DNA of 64,000 nucleotides from Kappaphycus alvarezii. Its lineage: Eukaryota > Rhodophyta > Florideophyceae > Gigartinales > Solieriaceae. The number at the start of each line of letters is the position of its first letter. Positions within the stretch are counted from its first letter, which is position 1. The notes below the pieces were generated by a model. That model was not told the origin of the DNA. It did no database searches and worked only from the letters and a program-made list of their open reading frames with translations. Position numbers and translations under genes: made by a program. Positions 34,110 to 46,670 of the stretch are shown in pieces. Location of the stretch: assembly GCA_002205965.3 (NCBI GenBank), contig NADL03000008.1, positions 372,001 through 436,000 on the forward strand. Direction: 5' to 3'.

Positions 34110-35476
34110 CAGTGCTGCTGGTTGCTTAATCTGCTCAATTCGGTAAGCTGGTCAGTCAGACCACAACTGTTCTGCAGAAAACCATGTAACCTCGTTGTTG
34201 AAATACTCATGCGGCACCCACTGTTTGAAAGTTTTGCAACAATATTGCTCATGGAACAGAAAAGGGCGGGCGGAGAACTTGTTCCACGGACGAGAATCGA
34301 TGAGGTCTTTTAGAAGAGGCATATTCTCAATACGTAATTCATCCAGTGGAGTATCAAGGAATGATTACATTTCGTAGAGGTAGCATTCGTCTCGATGGTT
34401 ATGTTCAAAGGTCACATCGGAGAAGTAGTTATGGGGCACCCGATACGCCGGCTTCTATTAGAACTTGGCCAAGGCCCGCTTGAACCTAGCATTGTCTGTC
34501 AGTACCATCTTGTTAAACCTCTCTAAATCCGCACGCTTCTTCCCACGACCGTAATCCACCGAAAAGTCCTACAATTTCCAAGAAGCAACGTACCATCCCT
34601 CACTTGGCGGTAGCCAATTCGCGTCCAACATACCGCCAAGATTCTGGTCTGTAAAGGCGTTCATCTCCTCGATGGAGTGCAACGTCATCGACATATCTGG
34701 GGGCACCCGGGAACACAAAAGTGCAAGGGAGTCATTGCGTTCTCTGTCATCATACCCTACTTGCTGTGCGGCACAGGGCGATGCACCATGAACAATTTGG
34801 ATGTAAACGTCAGGAACAGAGCGCAGTCCTGTCCTAAACCCTGAGTGCTCGATGGACGAAGGTGGAGTGGTGATCAGCAGAATACCACCCGCATGCCGCG
34901 CGGCGGGGGGTTGGTGGTGCTGGAACAGGGAGCAGCTGGCTGAAAGATGGTTAGATTCTGGTTCGAAGACGCGGCAGGAGGGATAGCTGATGCAGTGGGA
35001 GGGTTTGATGTGATAGGGGTGGTGATGTTGGCGGCGGGAGTGGTAACGGTGGCAGGGGTAGTTGTGGAGCGGAGCATGAGGGATTGGCGGTGATGCTGGC
35101 GGAGGGAGGGGAGGCTGTGTTAGCGGGGGGAGGGAAGTTGTGTTGGCAAGGAAGAGGAGATTTTGTTGGCGGGGGAAGGGTGGCTGTGTTTTTGTTGGGA
35201 GAGGTAGTGGAGTTGATAGGGGGGAGGGTGGAGATGTGACAGATGAAGAGTGGGAGGAATGGGATCGACGAGGAAGGTGGTGGGAGGCAGAAACCGTCTA
35301 GGGACGTTGAGGGACGTTGAAGGAGCGGTTTGAATGGTGGGAAAGAGGTGTGTTTCGTATGAGGACGTGGTGCGGGAAGGTTGCGACCTGGATGTTTGTG
35401 AGCTTAATAGGAGGGAGGGTGTGGAACCGTCTGCCTTGGGGGCAAACAGAGTTGGACGTATCATTGAGACCATCAT
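34110..35476 (-). pseudogene. Stop-punctured unidentified gene with Pro/Ser/Thr-rich N-terminus
   Basis: The 5' part (35476-34874) encodes low-complexity Pro/Ser/Thr sequence, like the N-termini of the Harbinger partner genes. From about 34865 one frame can be followed for roughly 250 codons: FRTGLRSVPDVYIQIVHGAS, EEMNAFTDQNLGGMLDANWL, GRGKKRADLERFNKMVL, RVPHNYFSDVTFEH and KQWVPHEYFNNEVTWFSAEQ. Stops occur at TAG, TAA-TAG, TAA and TGA, but there are almost no frameshifts over this span. The family is unknown to me. It is on the same strand as, and downstream of, the transposase at 36-37 kb and may be its second gene. Confidence 0.4.
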
Positions 35477-36101
35477 GTTTTACAAGAGTCTTGAAAAAAA
35501 CTGAGATGGCAGCATCTTAGTTTTTTTCACAAGTAATGCTGTACAGTAGAGATAATGAAACTTGCCAACGCAAACAGTAAAATCGCCCTCTTCTAGCAAC
35601 ACCCCATGTGTGTTCACCCGACACGTATTGCCCTTAGGCTTTAGGCTCAGGGGCCGTGGCGCATCCAATCCGTATTTAAATAAGTATTTCGGGTGTAAAC
35701 GCAGCCAGGAATACGTTAATTCACGAACTACCCGACAAGTGGCAATGTCAACACAGTTCTGTGTATGTTATTGGCTCATACCATGAGTTAAGGGTAGTTT
35801 TCAGTATGGCACTAAGAAGGGTTTTATTAGATCGTACTGTACTTAGTTGTGCTTTATGTCAATGGGATGACACCATTGCGAATGATTGCGTGTGCAATAC
35901 GTCTCTCTCCCAAAGACTGGGTGATTATTCGACGATTTAGTCACTGAAAATTTACTAATAAAAGAGGTAATGTAGTAAGCCACAGCATGTGAGGATGGGA
36001 TGATAAATAAATCACTATGCGTTATTCTATGGTAAAAATTAATTTCCTAAATGATTGGGTCAAATATTCAGAAACAAATTCAACGAATTTTATTTAAATA
36101 A

Positions 36102-37364
36102 CTACTCAGATTCGACCTCTCGTTCATTAAACCCAACATTACGGAACTGTAATTCAATGCGTCTACGCAGTTTAGTGCGGTGCCGCTCCTGCACACGACG
36201 GCGCTTCCTCCAGATTTCCTCCCCGATCGAGTACAGCCTCTTCTTTACACGCCTGTGATGCGTCCCATCTTCAGACCGGAGAGGATGCATCTGAATGTGG
36301 ACGTTGGTAAGAGCAGCACAAAGCTCAAATACAGAATCTTATCGGTCCTCTTTCCAGCGCCACTTTGTCCCAATCACCTCCCATAGCATACAAAGCCTCC
36401 CAAAAAAGTTTTCCCCAGTAATCCTATCCGACGCAATTCTGCTATTCCCACCCTACTCTTCTCTCGACAACGACCGATTCCTTGGCTTTTTCTTAGGCGT
36501 GATAGCTCTCGTGATCTCAGCGGCGCCCTGATACCCTTTATCCATCAAAACTGCCCAGAGCTCCGGATACTCCCCAGAAAGCGGTCCAATGTCTTGGATG
36601 CTCCGTTCAGCAGCGGATTTCTTAAGAGCTGATCTATGAAAGTCGACGTTGCGCTGAAAAATCCCAAGGTCTGAAACAGACCCTGGGTAATGCTTTGTAC
36701 AGTTCACAGCGAGACCGTTAGAGAGGACGCTAACCTCGACCTTGAAACCGTACAATTTATGCTTACCACTGAAGTACACCTTGCCTTCCTGGATGTTACC
36801 GCTCGGCCGGTTTGCTTGTTGAAATGTTACATCTGTTGCGTATCTTGCAGCTGGAAAATGCCTAACCCTCTTCCCATCCCGTGATAAATCACCAAACGGA
36901 AACAAAGACACATTTCGTTCGACCAACCCCATATACAGAGGCTTGCTGACGATGTCGATAAACTTGGTCACCATCTTTTCAAACATTGGGCCCTTCAAGC
37001 CAAACACTTTATCTACAATTTCCCATGCCCCTCCGTACTTGAGGGTAGTGAGCATCATGAGTAGCATGTCCTTTCCACTGCACTGTGATTTTCGACCTAG
37101 CCCGACGTTGTAGTTCTCGTTGACCATGTCTGATATGCTGCCCCATACCGTGCTGAACTCCGATGCGTCGAAGTTAGTCATGTCATGAATGGCTTTGGAT
37201 CCTCCTGCCTCATAGAAAACATCGAATAATGGGCAGGGGGACGTGGACTCCTCATCTGTGGGGGGGTCATCAGAGTCACTGAAGTGGCTGAGTTGTGCGT
37301 CGCGCTCCACGGTGACATCCGCTAAAATTTGGAGGGCGTTTGTGGCATGGTTTTGGCTAGGCAC
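36102..37364 (-). pseudogene. DDE_Tnp_4-like transposase, element G
   Basis: A long frame of 303 codons from ATG at 37364 carries an acidic N-terminus, then GKDMLLMMLTTLKYGGAWEI, RHFPAARYATDVTFQQ (first Asp), FSGKHKLYGFKVEVSV, KHYPGSVSDLGIFQ (second Asp) and LMDKGYQGAAEI. It stops at TAG (36453-36455), but the same frame continues ASDRITGENFFGRLCMLWEV with the catalytic Glu, meets a TAA at 36339-36341, and goes on to a basic C-terminus ending at 36102. So it is about 420 codons with two nonsense changes and no frameshift, the best preserved transposase here. Spliced or read-through expression is possible but unproven. Confidence 0.75.
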
Positions 37365-37770
37365 TGGGCAGGGGGCTAGGTGAGGGGAAATTGGGAATGG
37401 GAGGGTGTGGCCATGATCCCGGTTGTGTGTTGGGCGATCAATGTGGGCAAACGGTGAGTGATGTGGTAGTTATAACGGGTTCTATCTTTTGGTGAGGCGG
37501 TCTTTTTGGGAATGACTGAGTCATTTCCAAATTGACCGCGTCTTCTGCATCAACTGTAATCATTGAGTACTGACTTGGGTGCCGGTATCCCACGTACTGA
37601 GTGAATAAATGATTTATCATATTTCGTCTTATTTATCTTTTTATTTTTTGATGCTCACTAACGTATGACTAAATATATTTCACGAGAGAAGCTCGTTTCC
37701 CGGAAACTATTGGCTCTTTCAGAGACCCCCCTCATTGATAGGGGTCTAATGATGATTTCAGTTCCTGTGC

Positions 37771-37876
37771 CCAGTACTAAACTGTATTTCTGAGGTAGAT
37801 TATGGTGATGTCAATATCAGATATAAGGTAAATGATGCTAATGGCAATATCAGCTACCTCACAAATACAGTACTGG
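37771..37876. repeat. 106-nt foldback with 23-27-nt arms
   Basis: The left arm 37771-37797 (CCAGTACT, AAA, CTGTATTTCTGAGGTAG) pairs with 37854-37876 (CTACCTCACAAATACAGTACTGG) apart from a 3-nt bulge and one mismatch. The loop is about 56 nt and itself holds two related TCAATATCAG/GCAATATCAG blocks. Candidates are a tiny foldback transposon or a small-RNA hairpin precursor. Confidence 0.6.
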
Positions 37877-38510
37877 TCAACATTGCAACGTCTACAAAAC
37901 TATGCAAGGACGTAGAGCAGAGTCTAGCACCAGTTTTTGCACTACTGTGTGTTTGTTTTGAATATTGTTCAAGGACTGATGACGCTGTGGAGTTGCTGTA
38001 GTGTAATGTGAAAAATTATGCGCATCTGTAATTTTCAATTGGGTTCTTGTTTGGTTTCCTGTAGCAATTCCAAAACCATTCATGGATTGCGAATTTGGAA
38101 GGCAGATACCATTAATCTCTTCGATCGAATATACTGAACTGGTCAACATGAATACCTGCATCGAACGCGTTGCGTAGGCTCTGCATAATGCGTAGGAGAA
38201 GATAGCGCAATATTTAATCTGCATGGGCTAATACACTGTGTGACAAGGGAAAATAAGGAAAATATTGGCGGATCAATATGGCTTTGATGATGAACCTGTA
38301 CCAAATATGTTTGGAAACCAAGCAACTAATCAATGTCAAGTGAACGAAACACCTGACGACACTATCATATGTGGACGAAAGAACTCTCCGACTCCGGCAC
38401 AGGAGTATTTTTCGGAGACCCACTCTCAAGTTACAGAAATATCAACACCTACGGCTCTTCGTCAGTGACTGAAACTTTGGCAAAATAAAAATGCGTTATT
38501 CGCCTTAGAA
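37877..38510. other. Intergenic upstream of CACTA-like gene
   Basis: Short frames at 38224-37892 (-) and 38265-38468 (+) have no recognised motif. The plus-strand frame (DDEPVPNMFGNQATNQCQVN) is acidic and could be a 5' exon of the following gene. Confidence 0.25.
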
Positions 38511-41500
38511 ATGGTATGCGGAAGTGTGAGCTTTACGATTGACCATTGCAACCACGTCAAGGACATGATTGACATGGATTTCAACATCAATAGATCATTG
38601 AGAGATCCAGACTCTCTTCATTCCGTTGACAAAGACACAGAGGGGGATGAAAATAGTCCAAGTTATCATGGAATACCCAACTACAAAACTGTGGTTCGCC
38701 TCCGGAAGAATCTTTTGAAGTACTATTTACCTCGCAGTGGCATACACGCTTTCATTGTTCGCCGACAACCGATGGTAATGGTAGTACTACCAACGCCAAT
38801 AAGTCAGTACCTACAACTCCTAGGGACGGTGCCTTGTCTAACAGTATGACGCTTGACCAACGTACTTTGCAGGTAAGTAATGAGTCAACATTTTCATATA
38901 CTGATACCATCAACTCAGATAGTAAAGGTATCGGATCGACAAGGCCTGTTCCCATCAGAGTAGTATTTCCCTCCTCTTGAGCAAATGTGTACTTTGCGAA
39001 TCCCGTATCGTTTGAGCTGCTTTTCGGTTTTCAAGATTGCATCCCGTCGTATCGAAGGGACAGAACATGCAACGGTATGGTTAGTTCTGATAATTCCTGC
39101 ACAGTAATCAGTAGGCCATGCCCTACAATTGAAACGACTCCCACAATCGTGACCTGACGTGCGGTACTCCTTCCAACGAACAATTTGTTTGTTCAGAGGA
39201 ACGGGTTATCTGATGAGACACCACCCGGTAGTACAGTTGAGATCACTGTGACAAGAAGGCACCCCATTATTGTGTGCTTTTTCAATTTGCGCGTATATAT
39301 GCTGGCTATGTTCTTACAGGACAGATTTGTGTTACTTGGATGGTTGGGGCATGCAGCAAAGAGACGAGAAGGGTAAAATCTTTGCTTACCAGTTCTGATT
39401 CGAGTGATGCAGAGAAGAAAGCCATCATTCATCTTTCGATGTCTACATTCACTTATGATGATGCTTCGAATGTCGATGAAAATGAAAAAACCATGTCGCG
39501 CGACCCGGTGACCTTTGCACTCTGCTTCGAGGATGGAGACTTCCAGGAATCTCACGACAAATCTAATACGATACTTGGGATATTTATCTATTCATTTTGG
39601 AGATGTGACAGAGGAAGTCCATCTCGGGTACTGATTTGGTACTCATGTTCGAGAGCCTCTAACACCTTGACAGTTCTTTTCACACAAAACGTCGATGCTG
39701 TAGTCAAATTTATGGCAGGGACCTGTAATTCTCCATTTTTTCCTGAAAATACAACTGGTGATGATGCCGTACCTGTTGATCCACGCAACAAGGGTACTCT
39801 CAAGGATGGGACAGCGCAATTTGATTACCGCATTCTTTTGTACGCAGATTATTTCAACCCTTTTTCAACAATGTACCCACAAGGTTCTGCCGAAGGCGCG
39901 TATATGTCTCCCATAGGCTTACTGCATGAATGTCGATCAAGCGGCAGTTCAGTACGAGTAACATCAGTCACACCGCCTGGTCTCCCGAGTAACCGTGTAC
40001 TGCATTTCATTGTTGACGATATCGTTAATGGTGCCCTTAACGGTATCGAAAGTTTTCTCAGCAATAGTACGAGATGTAATAGTTGCTTGGATGTTGTTGG
40101 CTTCATAGGAGATTACCCAGCAGCCTCGCATACCATAGATGCCTTGGGACGTAACCCCAGTAGTCCCTGCACACTATGCTCGTTCCGAACATTACCGAAG
40201 GACATTTGCAACGACTCCAGGTATGATTACACTACTAATGTACACGGAAGTCATCCGACTTTCTAACGGACTTGGGAACGCCATGAGGTACTCCGTGAAA
40301 GCAATATTTCCGACTCCGATTGCAGATACCTTAGTATGGTTGCAAATGGGAACAATTCCGTACAGAACAGTCCCATTGTCTAACTTGCCACTCAATTGCG
40401 CGATATAAGGAATACCATTCCTAAAATGAAGAAAAACTGAAGGTTGTAAGTGGATTACTTGACCCATCCCGTTCAAACTTTGTGTATCCGGATCATATAT
40501 TGACAGGTATCGCTCAGGATGTGTTGACTTGTTGTTACCGAGAACTTGGTGATGATAAAATGCAATATCTAGCCAACGCATCTATCGTGGATGCCTTGAC
40601 CAGCAACGGCCTCATAAAACAGCGCACAGTTTTTAACCAGAAGAAGAAGACCTTAGAAAGCATGAAACTTTCAGCAGTGTTCAGCGTGTTGGTAGCTGCA
40701 GTCCCAGTACTCAACCATATTACTTTTTCCGATCATAATAACACTCTCATGTGTAAATTTCTCTCTTTAATGGTCAAATTGCAAAAGCTAATCGCATATA
40801 ATTACTGTTGCCCTGAAGTTGAAGTAAATGGGGAGCAGTGTGTCGACTTTTTCATTGGAAACTATCGTGGAGATTACATTGATGAACTGAGATTGCTTTC
40901 GAAAGATTACGTTAGGTCTGTTCATCTACTCTGCTCAGAGTCCCATTTAGCGGGAAATTTTATGGACAAACCGAATATTCATCGTCTCATTGAACTGTAT
41001 GAAGTCTCTATTCAATCTTTATCTCAAACAGCCGTGAGTTTATGGAACTAGTATTTGAAGCCGTGCATCAACTTTTGAAGAGATGTATTTCAAAGAGAAA
41101 TCATAATAATTCCCATTTGTTTGCAGTTGAGCACTTTCTTTATAACGATTTTCAATGCAGGTTGCAGCGCTGCACGATCTATCATTTCAAAATAGTTCCA
41201 AAAAACAAGGCATGTACGAAAGGTTTCTACGGAGACTCATGGTCGGTGAAGACGCAGAACATCTCGATGAGCGCAGAGACAGAAAGCTTATTGAGGAGAT
41301 AGGAGAGGTCATTGGAGCTCTCTTCAAGCGATCCACTTTGAAAAAGTGGAAACGTAATACTCGTATTCAGCCTTTTTGTATGTCTGGAGCAGCGGAACGG
41401 GTACCAAGATCATTGTTGATCAATGAAAAAATTGGCGGCGACTTATGTTCTCGAAATTTGCGGTTCCACAGCATCTTCAACTACGCATCAAATCATTATG

Positions 41501-41622
41501 ATAATCTTTTTCTTTTGCTAGATCCTGGATCTCGTCATTCAAACTTTTCTTGCAAGTTAGGCTACTTCAGCATTCAGTGGACGGCACATTACATGGAAAC
41601 ACAAACGGTTTCAACGTCTTGA
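38511..41622 (+). pseudogene. CACTA/EnSpm-like (Tnp2-type) transposase
   Basis: The 330-codon frame 39274-40266 contains ILLYADYFNPFSTMYPQGSA, VLHFIVDDIVNGALNGIESF, LDVVGFIGDYPAASHTIDAL and PCTLCSF. Together these follow the order of the Transposase_21/Tnp2 core: DGFNPF, D-rich helix, DFPA, Cys-X2-Cys. Later frames give LLDPSRSNFVYPDHILTGIA and LDKPNIHRLIELY-like sequence (NFMDKPNIHRLIELYEVSIQ), then LVFEAVHQLLKRCISKRNHN and a C-terminal part to 41622. The open parts lie on one strand in several frames, so this is a decayed gene, perhaps with introns. It resembles a family I recall from red algal genomes; that link is from memory. Confidence 0.6.
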
Positions 41623-41639
41623 AGTATGGTACTGTACTA

Positions 41640-42108
41640 CAAGCTTCACTGCTTTCTCATGAGATAAGGCGTTTCGCCATTGTTCCGGACATCAATTATC
41701 TAAAGTTATGCCAAAATTAAACGTTTATCTCCGTACTTTTCGAATTTATCTGTTTCTTTCAATGATACATCAACTCTGTATTCGCTGTCTGCGTGAGAAT
41801 GGTTCCTACATCCTCGGGCTATTTCCATGGACCTGGTGGTCTAGTCAGCACTGACCAACCCCAGTTGCTGCAATTGACGACCAACATAAGAAGAATCAGA
41901 CTTTATCATCGTTGTAATTTCAGCGAAGATTCTGTAATCCATTGTAAACCACTATCGGACGTCATGATTAAGCATTCAGGAAGTGTTCTTGATGAAGACG
42001 AGGTGTTTGTCCATCGTAAAGCGAAAAGATATCTACCTAGAACTGCATAATAAACCGACCAATCAAACTGAGGATTCATAATTTTTCCATCGTTTTCAAT
42101 TCCTTTCC
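41640..42108. other. Region after the CACTA-like gene
   Basis: A plus-strand frame of 85 codons at 41793-42050 (TIRRIRLYHRCNFSEDSVIH) may be the true C-terminal exon of the preceding gene. No motif recognised. Confidence 0.25.
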
Positions 42109-43703
42109 TTACATTAATTTGGCTCCGATTACAGAAGAAGGAATAATGGCTTCGATCTCTTTACCTTCATCACGGTTGCTGGCTTCATGTTTTACAGTTT
42201 TGTTTTCCTCCATCGGATGATTGATAGTGGTGAACTCTTTCTTATGAGGCTTCAGAAACTTCGTTAAGAGCAAGGTGAGACGCTTAGACTGTCCAGGCAT
42301 AAAAGAATCGAGTGTGCACCGTGATTCTGAACTGCGCATTGATGGTAACGTAATACCTTCGGGACTCACATTGTCTTCTTCCACATATTTGTTCAGTAAC
42401 ACTTCTGCACGAATAAAACATATAAATGCTAGAGCAATGGCAAATATTGTTCGGATTGAGTCCTTGCTAAATCTAAACATCATATCTAGTGAAGGGGTTT
42501 GTGCAAACAACCTCATGTAATTTGCGGCAACGTCAAGAATGATGATACCGCATCTCAGCGTTTGTCTCTCCCCGTTCTCTCGCAATTTCTTGCCTTCTTT
42601 CGGTACCAAATTTTCAGGATACTCTGCTTGGACAACAAAGTCTTGCATACTGAGCAACAACTACCCGAAAACAGACTTTTTCATTACTTCCGCTTCCTGG
42701 TTTTTCTCTGTATAGTCACTCTAATGCGCATCGGGGATACATGCGTATTGCTGATATATCTCTTCATCCTCAAAATTGTCCAACAGGGAGCGCTCGACCA
42801 CGAAAGACACCTTCACTTCACCTAGATCTTGTGGAATGCGATGGCCGCTCCACTTATCGGACAAAAGTCTAATATCAGCGTAAAACAATATCTTCATGTT
42901 TTCACGAGCTTTGTGTAGGTGGGATTCGAGGAGGCGGTACACGGTTTTGGCACCATGCGCAGCTATATTATGAGGTGGAGGTTCTTCCTTACCTTCTCAC
43001 CTTTTTTATTGTCGCGTTTCGTTTCAAGAGTTACCCGAGCGCAGAGAATATGATTGGTGACAATATCATTCGTCTGCAAACAAACTGTACGATAAATAAG
43101 ACCACTTTCATCCTTTCAAATACTCCTATTTCATGGCTCTGTCCGACTTACATCACATACCCTTGAATACTTCCCCCTTGGTTCCACGGAGAGGTTATTC
43201 TCATCATGTTCAAGAAAAATTTTAACGAGGCTCGCTGGACGTTGGTACAAAGCATTGGAAACAACCCCAAATTTGAACTTTTAGTGCTTCTTTCCGGTGC
43301 CAAATCGGTATTTCTCCTTCGAGTCACTACTTTGGAGACTGAATTGAAGTACAAGCAATGCCCATGCCGCAACAATCAGGAAACTGGATGCATTTTCGTT
43401 CTTGCAATGTTTGTCGAACATCATAGGGATGTTGCAGGGTAGTACTAAAGAGAATATTTCCGAGCTGAAAATGCTATTGGAGTGTTGCACATGTGTATCC
43501 AAAAGTGATGCCCACTTATTCCCAGCTTTTGTTTTGGTATCTCTTTTTCCGTTTTTCCCTATGCATTGTGAAATATTGTTGACATTCTTCTCGATTATTC
43601 CCATTGCATTCGGTATAGGTCTCATCACCTCGACCAAATCAGACATAGGTAGCCTAATTCTGTTCAGCTTATCTCGAAAATAATTTGTTAACTCAACTTT
43701 CAT
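42109..43703 (-). CDS. Unidentified minus-strand coding frames
   Basis: Three frames follow one another: 43703-43281 (140 codons), 42942-42721 (ARENMKILFYADIRLLSDKW ... EVKVSFVVERSLLDNFEDEE) and 42660-42109 (183 codons, with a hydrophobic stretch near TIFAIALAFICFIRA and a Lys/Glu-rich tail). They could be exons of one gene or pieces of a broken one. No family is recognised. Their position between the CACTA-like transposase and the plus-strand ORFs at 45 kb suggests they belong to the same element or to a host insertion site. Confidence 0.35.
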
Positions 43704-44945
43704 TGCCCCTATCTATTCCTAAATCCCTTCACTTAGTGATTATCATTCCAATTAGTACCCTGTTTATTAGTGCTAGTGAAAAGGAGTGAATTTGAGGAAT
43801 AGGTATTTCAGTAACTGGAAACATTTATGCCTTGTTTCCTCGACGCCAAGTTTCTTCGGCTCCTCATGATATCCTTTCTTTGCGCTCACAAGTTTGAGAA
43901 GAAAGGTGCTATTTACACGCGTCGGCATCACCCGAAAAGGGGATACACTCCTCGACGAGGAAAGATCGACTTGAGTGTCTAGTTAAGCAACATGGTCTCC
44001 CTCGTCCTTCTTAATTGATTGGTCCTCTCCCTCTCCCTCTTCTTCCATACTTGCAGAATCAACGTTAGGGTCAGCAACCGAAGTCTGTAATTGCTTCAGC
44101 CTCTTGAATGCACATTCATTTCCTTCGACATTTGTCAACTGTCCTTGGTACACAGCAACCCTTCCCTACCCAATGTCATAGCCTCATCGTCAGTTGCAGC
44201 TAACACAAGTACATCTAGTCTATACGTAGCGGAATGTCCCAATTTACCGTTCGACATGATTGAATGAACAGTCCCTTTCTCCTCAATTCGATTCTATCGA
44301 TCAGAATCAGGAGAGTGGACAGCTTCATATCGCTTGTTTCTTGCTAGTTGTTTCTTGTACAAATGCATTCTTTCCGTGGTGGTGCACTTCTTATCAGACC
44401 TCCGCCCAGAGTTCTTCATGTTTAAAAGGTTGAAGAAGACACTAAATACCGGTGTTGCTGGGTTGGGGGATAGTGGTTGTCGATATTGGAGATGATGCGT
44501 CTAAAGGCAGTCGCGCGTTGTCCACTGGACAGCTTTTAAGCAACATTCTGCATCAAAACACTATCATTCTATTCCCAGTAATCCTATTTATCTCATTGAA
44601 TTCTGTACCACAGAAAACTTTGTGAACCTATGGCAATCAAGTTTTCAGTGGGTAATTTCTCCGACTCATCATGAACCTTCCACCGGAGCTCTGAACTTGC
44701 TAGGACTACCACAGTTTCCTTCTGCTCACTGTCTCATTTCGCGGCATAATTACCATCTACCCTCTTAACTCTATCGATGGAGTATACAAGACATAGATCG
44801 ACACGAACGCGGAGAGGAATCTGTCTCAAAGACGTTGTGCAAGTAATACCGAGAACGGCGGAATTCATCGAGGTTCTGTGGTGAATGGAAAATCTATCAA
44901 AAGCACCACTCATGTGGTGCTCTGCAGAGGTTCTGGTCGTTGAGT
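43704..44945. other. Unassigned stretch
   Basis: No confident gene. A minus-strand frame at 45153-44734 overlaps the better-supported plus-strand frame and is probably its shadow. Confidence 0.25.
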
Positions 44946-46670
44946 AGTTCTCCTCGGTGGCGGCCATTGGAAGGGGGTTATAAGATATTCGGAGAACAGC
45001 GATTGGGAAGCTCAGGTTGACACCGTTGATTCCCTTCTTGGATATCTTATTCAAGCGACCGAACGCGGATCTGAAAGTGATGATAACGACAATGGGAATC
45101 TTTCGTGTAGATTTGCAAGTGAAGAATCTAAGCTTTATGCACATGAGAAGCATATTAGCTCAGAAGATTCGTGGGAACCAGGTCAAGTCATGAAGAGACA
45201 TCATTCATCGGGGTTGAATAATGGGGTCACCGATTCGATTCAAAAATATCTTAAACGGATCAGAAGTGCATATTCATCTCTTGTTCTGGAAACTAATTCT
45301 CTCTGGTCCCAAGTTAGAATAGTGAACAGTCGTGTGCGTGCGCTCGAGATAGATCAGGACTTTCATTTGATGGATTTGCATCGGGGAAGAATTGTTCTCT
45401 CTCAACTGCAACGCACGTTGGCAGTGCGTCGTGAGAAACCATTAAGGCCTTTGTATCAAGACAACAAAGGTCTTCGTATGACGAAGCTACTATTTGTGCT
45501 GGCTACACAGTGGGCAGTTTGAAGGTGAGAGCTGTATGTGACTTGATCGAGTTTTCTGTTGTTGCGCGCGCAATCCGTGAAACAGCTCGTGAAGAAACAA
45601 GCGTCCGATTTTATCCAAGCTTTTCAAAAAAGCGATTCCCGTTAGAACTGATATCACATTTTTGTATCAAGTTCGCAACTTTCACGATGCTGTGTGACGT
45701 GATGCACATAACATCAACATCTGATAGACTAACAATCCTACGCAAATGTGGTCATAGAGCAGGAGGAGACATACTACGTTTGATTGGTTGTGTCATATAC
45801 GAATCGGGTGAGACTGACCCTTCCTTTTTATTCCCAGGAACCAGTGTCAACCCAGGCTATTTACATCATTATGATGAAGACAGAGGTGTACTTATGAATT
45901 CCGCATCGAAAGATGTACCAGTGCTCTACCGGCAACAACGAATGTTCAATTATGAAGATGGATCGTTTTTGTATGGTTTAAATATGAAGGAAGCCATTCA
46001 TAGCTGGTCATGTAAACCTTCTGAATGTGACAACCACGGGTCACAAAATTTCTTCTACATGGTTTGGAGGAAAGGGTCGGTACTAGGAAGAGTGTATTCT
46101 TCCTCTATGCGAAAAGGGCCTGTACCAGGAGTTCCGAATGGGAACAGTAGAAGGGACGGCGCCCAAAGCACGCCCATCCGAATGTAAAAATATCAGAGAG
46201 CATAGCTGTGGAAGACAAGTCGCCGCTGGTCAAGCAAGCTACACGCAGCATAAAGGAGTTACAGACCGCAATCACGGCAGCCTGAGTGGCCAGTACTGCA
46301 TTCAAAGAGCTGCCTACGGCATCGAAAAATCAGCTGGAGATGTTATCGTCGCTACAGCCGCCGCCACCGTCCTCGTCGCAGTCATCGCCACAATCCTCGC
46401 CACAGTTCTCGACGCAGTCACCGTCGCAGTCCTCGTCGCAGCCGCAGGGTCAAGTACTGAAGAAACTATGCCACATATACGCGGACGAACTCGCCTTTGG
46501 GGGCCCCCTGAACCGCAGGGACCCTGGGCGGTCGAAGTATCCGCTCAAGCCGCCGTCATTGCCATCGCCGCATTCAACGCCGCTGCCGTCACACTCATCC
46601 AGTTCGTCGCAGAAGGTCTAAAGGTGATCGCAAGGCACGTGTTGGGCAGGGTGCATTTAGCGGTAGTTCG
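44946..46670 (+). CDS. Unidentified gene with Ser/Gln/Pro-rich C-terminus
   Basis: An open frame from about 44946 to 45522 contains QVDTVDSLLGYLIQATERGS and a helix-rich part. It is followed in another frame by 45510-46187 (GYLHHYDEDRGVLMNSASKD, MFNYEDGSFLYGLNMKEAIH, PSECDNHGSQNFFYMVWRKG), and then by a third frame to 46621 (ESIAVEDKSPLVKQATRSIK, TGA, FKELPTASKNQLEMLSSLQ, a Ser/Gln/Pro repeat, and LKKLCHIYADELAFGGPLNR). Changes of frame near 45515 and 46180 may be introns or frameshifts. The TGA at about 46274 fits a C-to-T change of CGA. The family is unknown. It may be the second protein of the CACTA-like element. Confidence 0.4.
46345..46450. repeat. TCGCAG/TCGCCACAG simple repeat
   Basis: A degenerate hexamer-to-nonamer repeat encoding Ser-Ser-Gln-rich sequence in the plus-strand protein frame. 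It is of ordinary microsatellite type. Confidence 0.7.

Noticed and set aside
39849..40106. Minus-strand frame within the CACTA-like gene
   Set aside because: It is a shadow of the conserved plus-strand motifs (FNPF, VDDIVNG, GDYPA).
44734..45153. 139-codon minus-strand frame
   Set aside because: It overlaps the better plus-strand frame whose residues continue in frame from 44946 into the 45-kb ORF.
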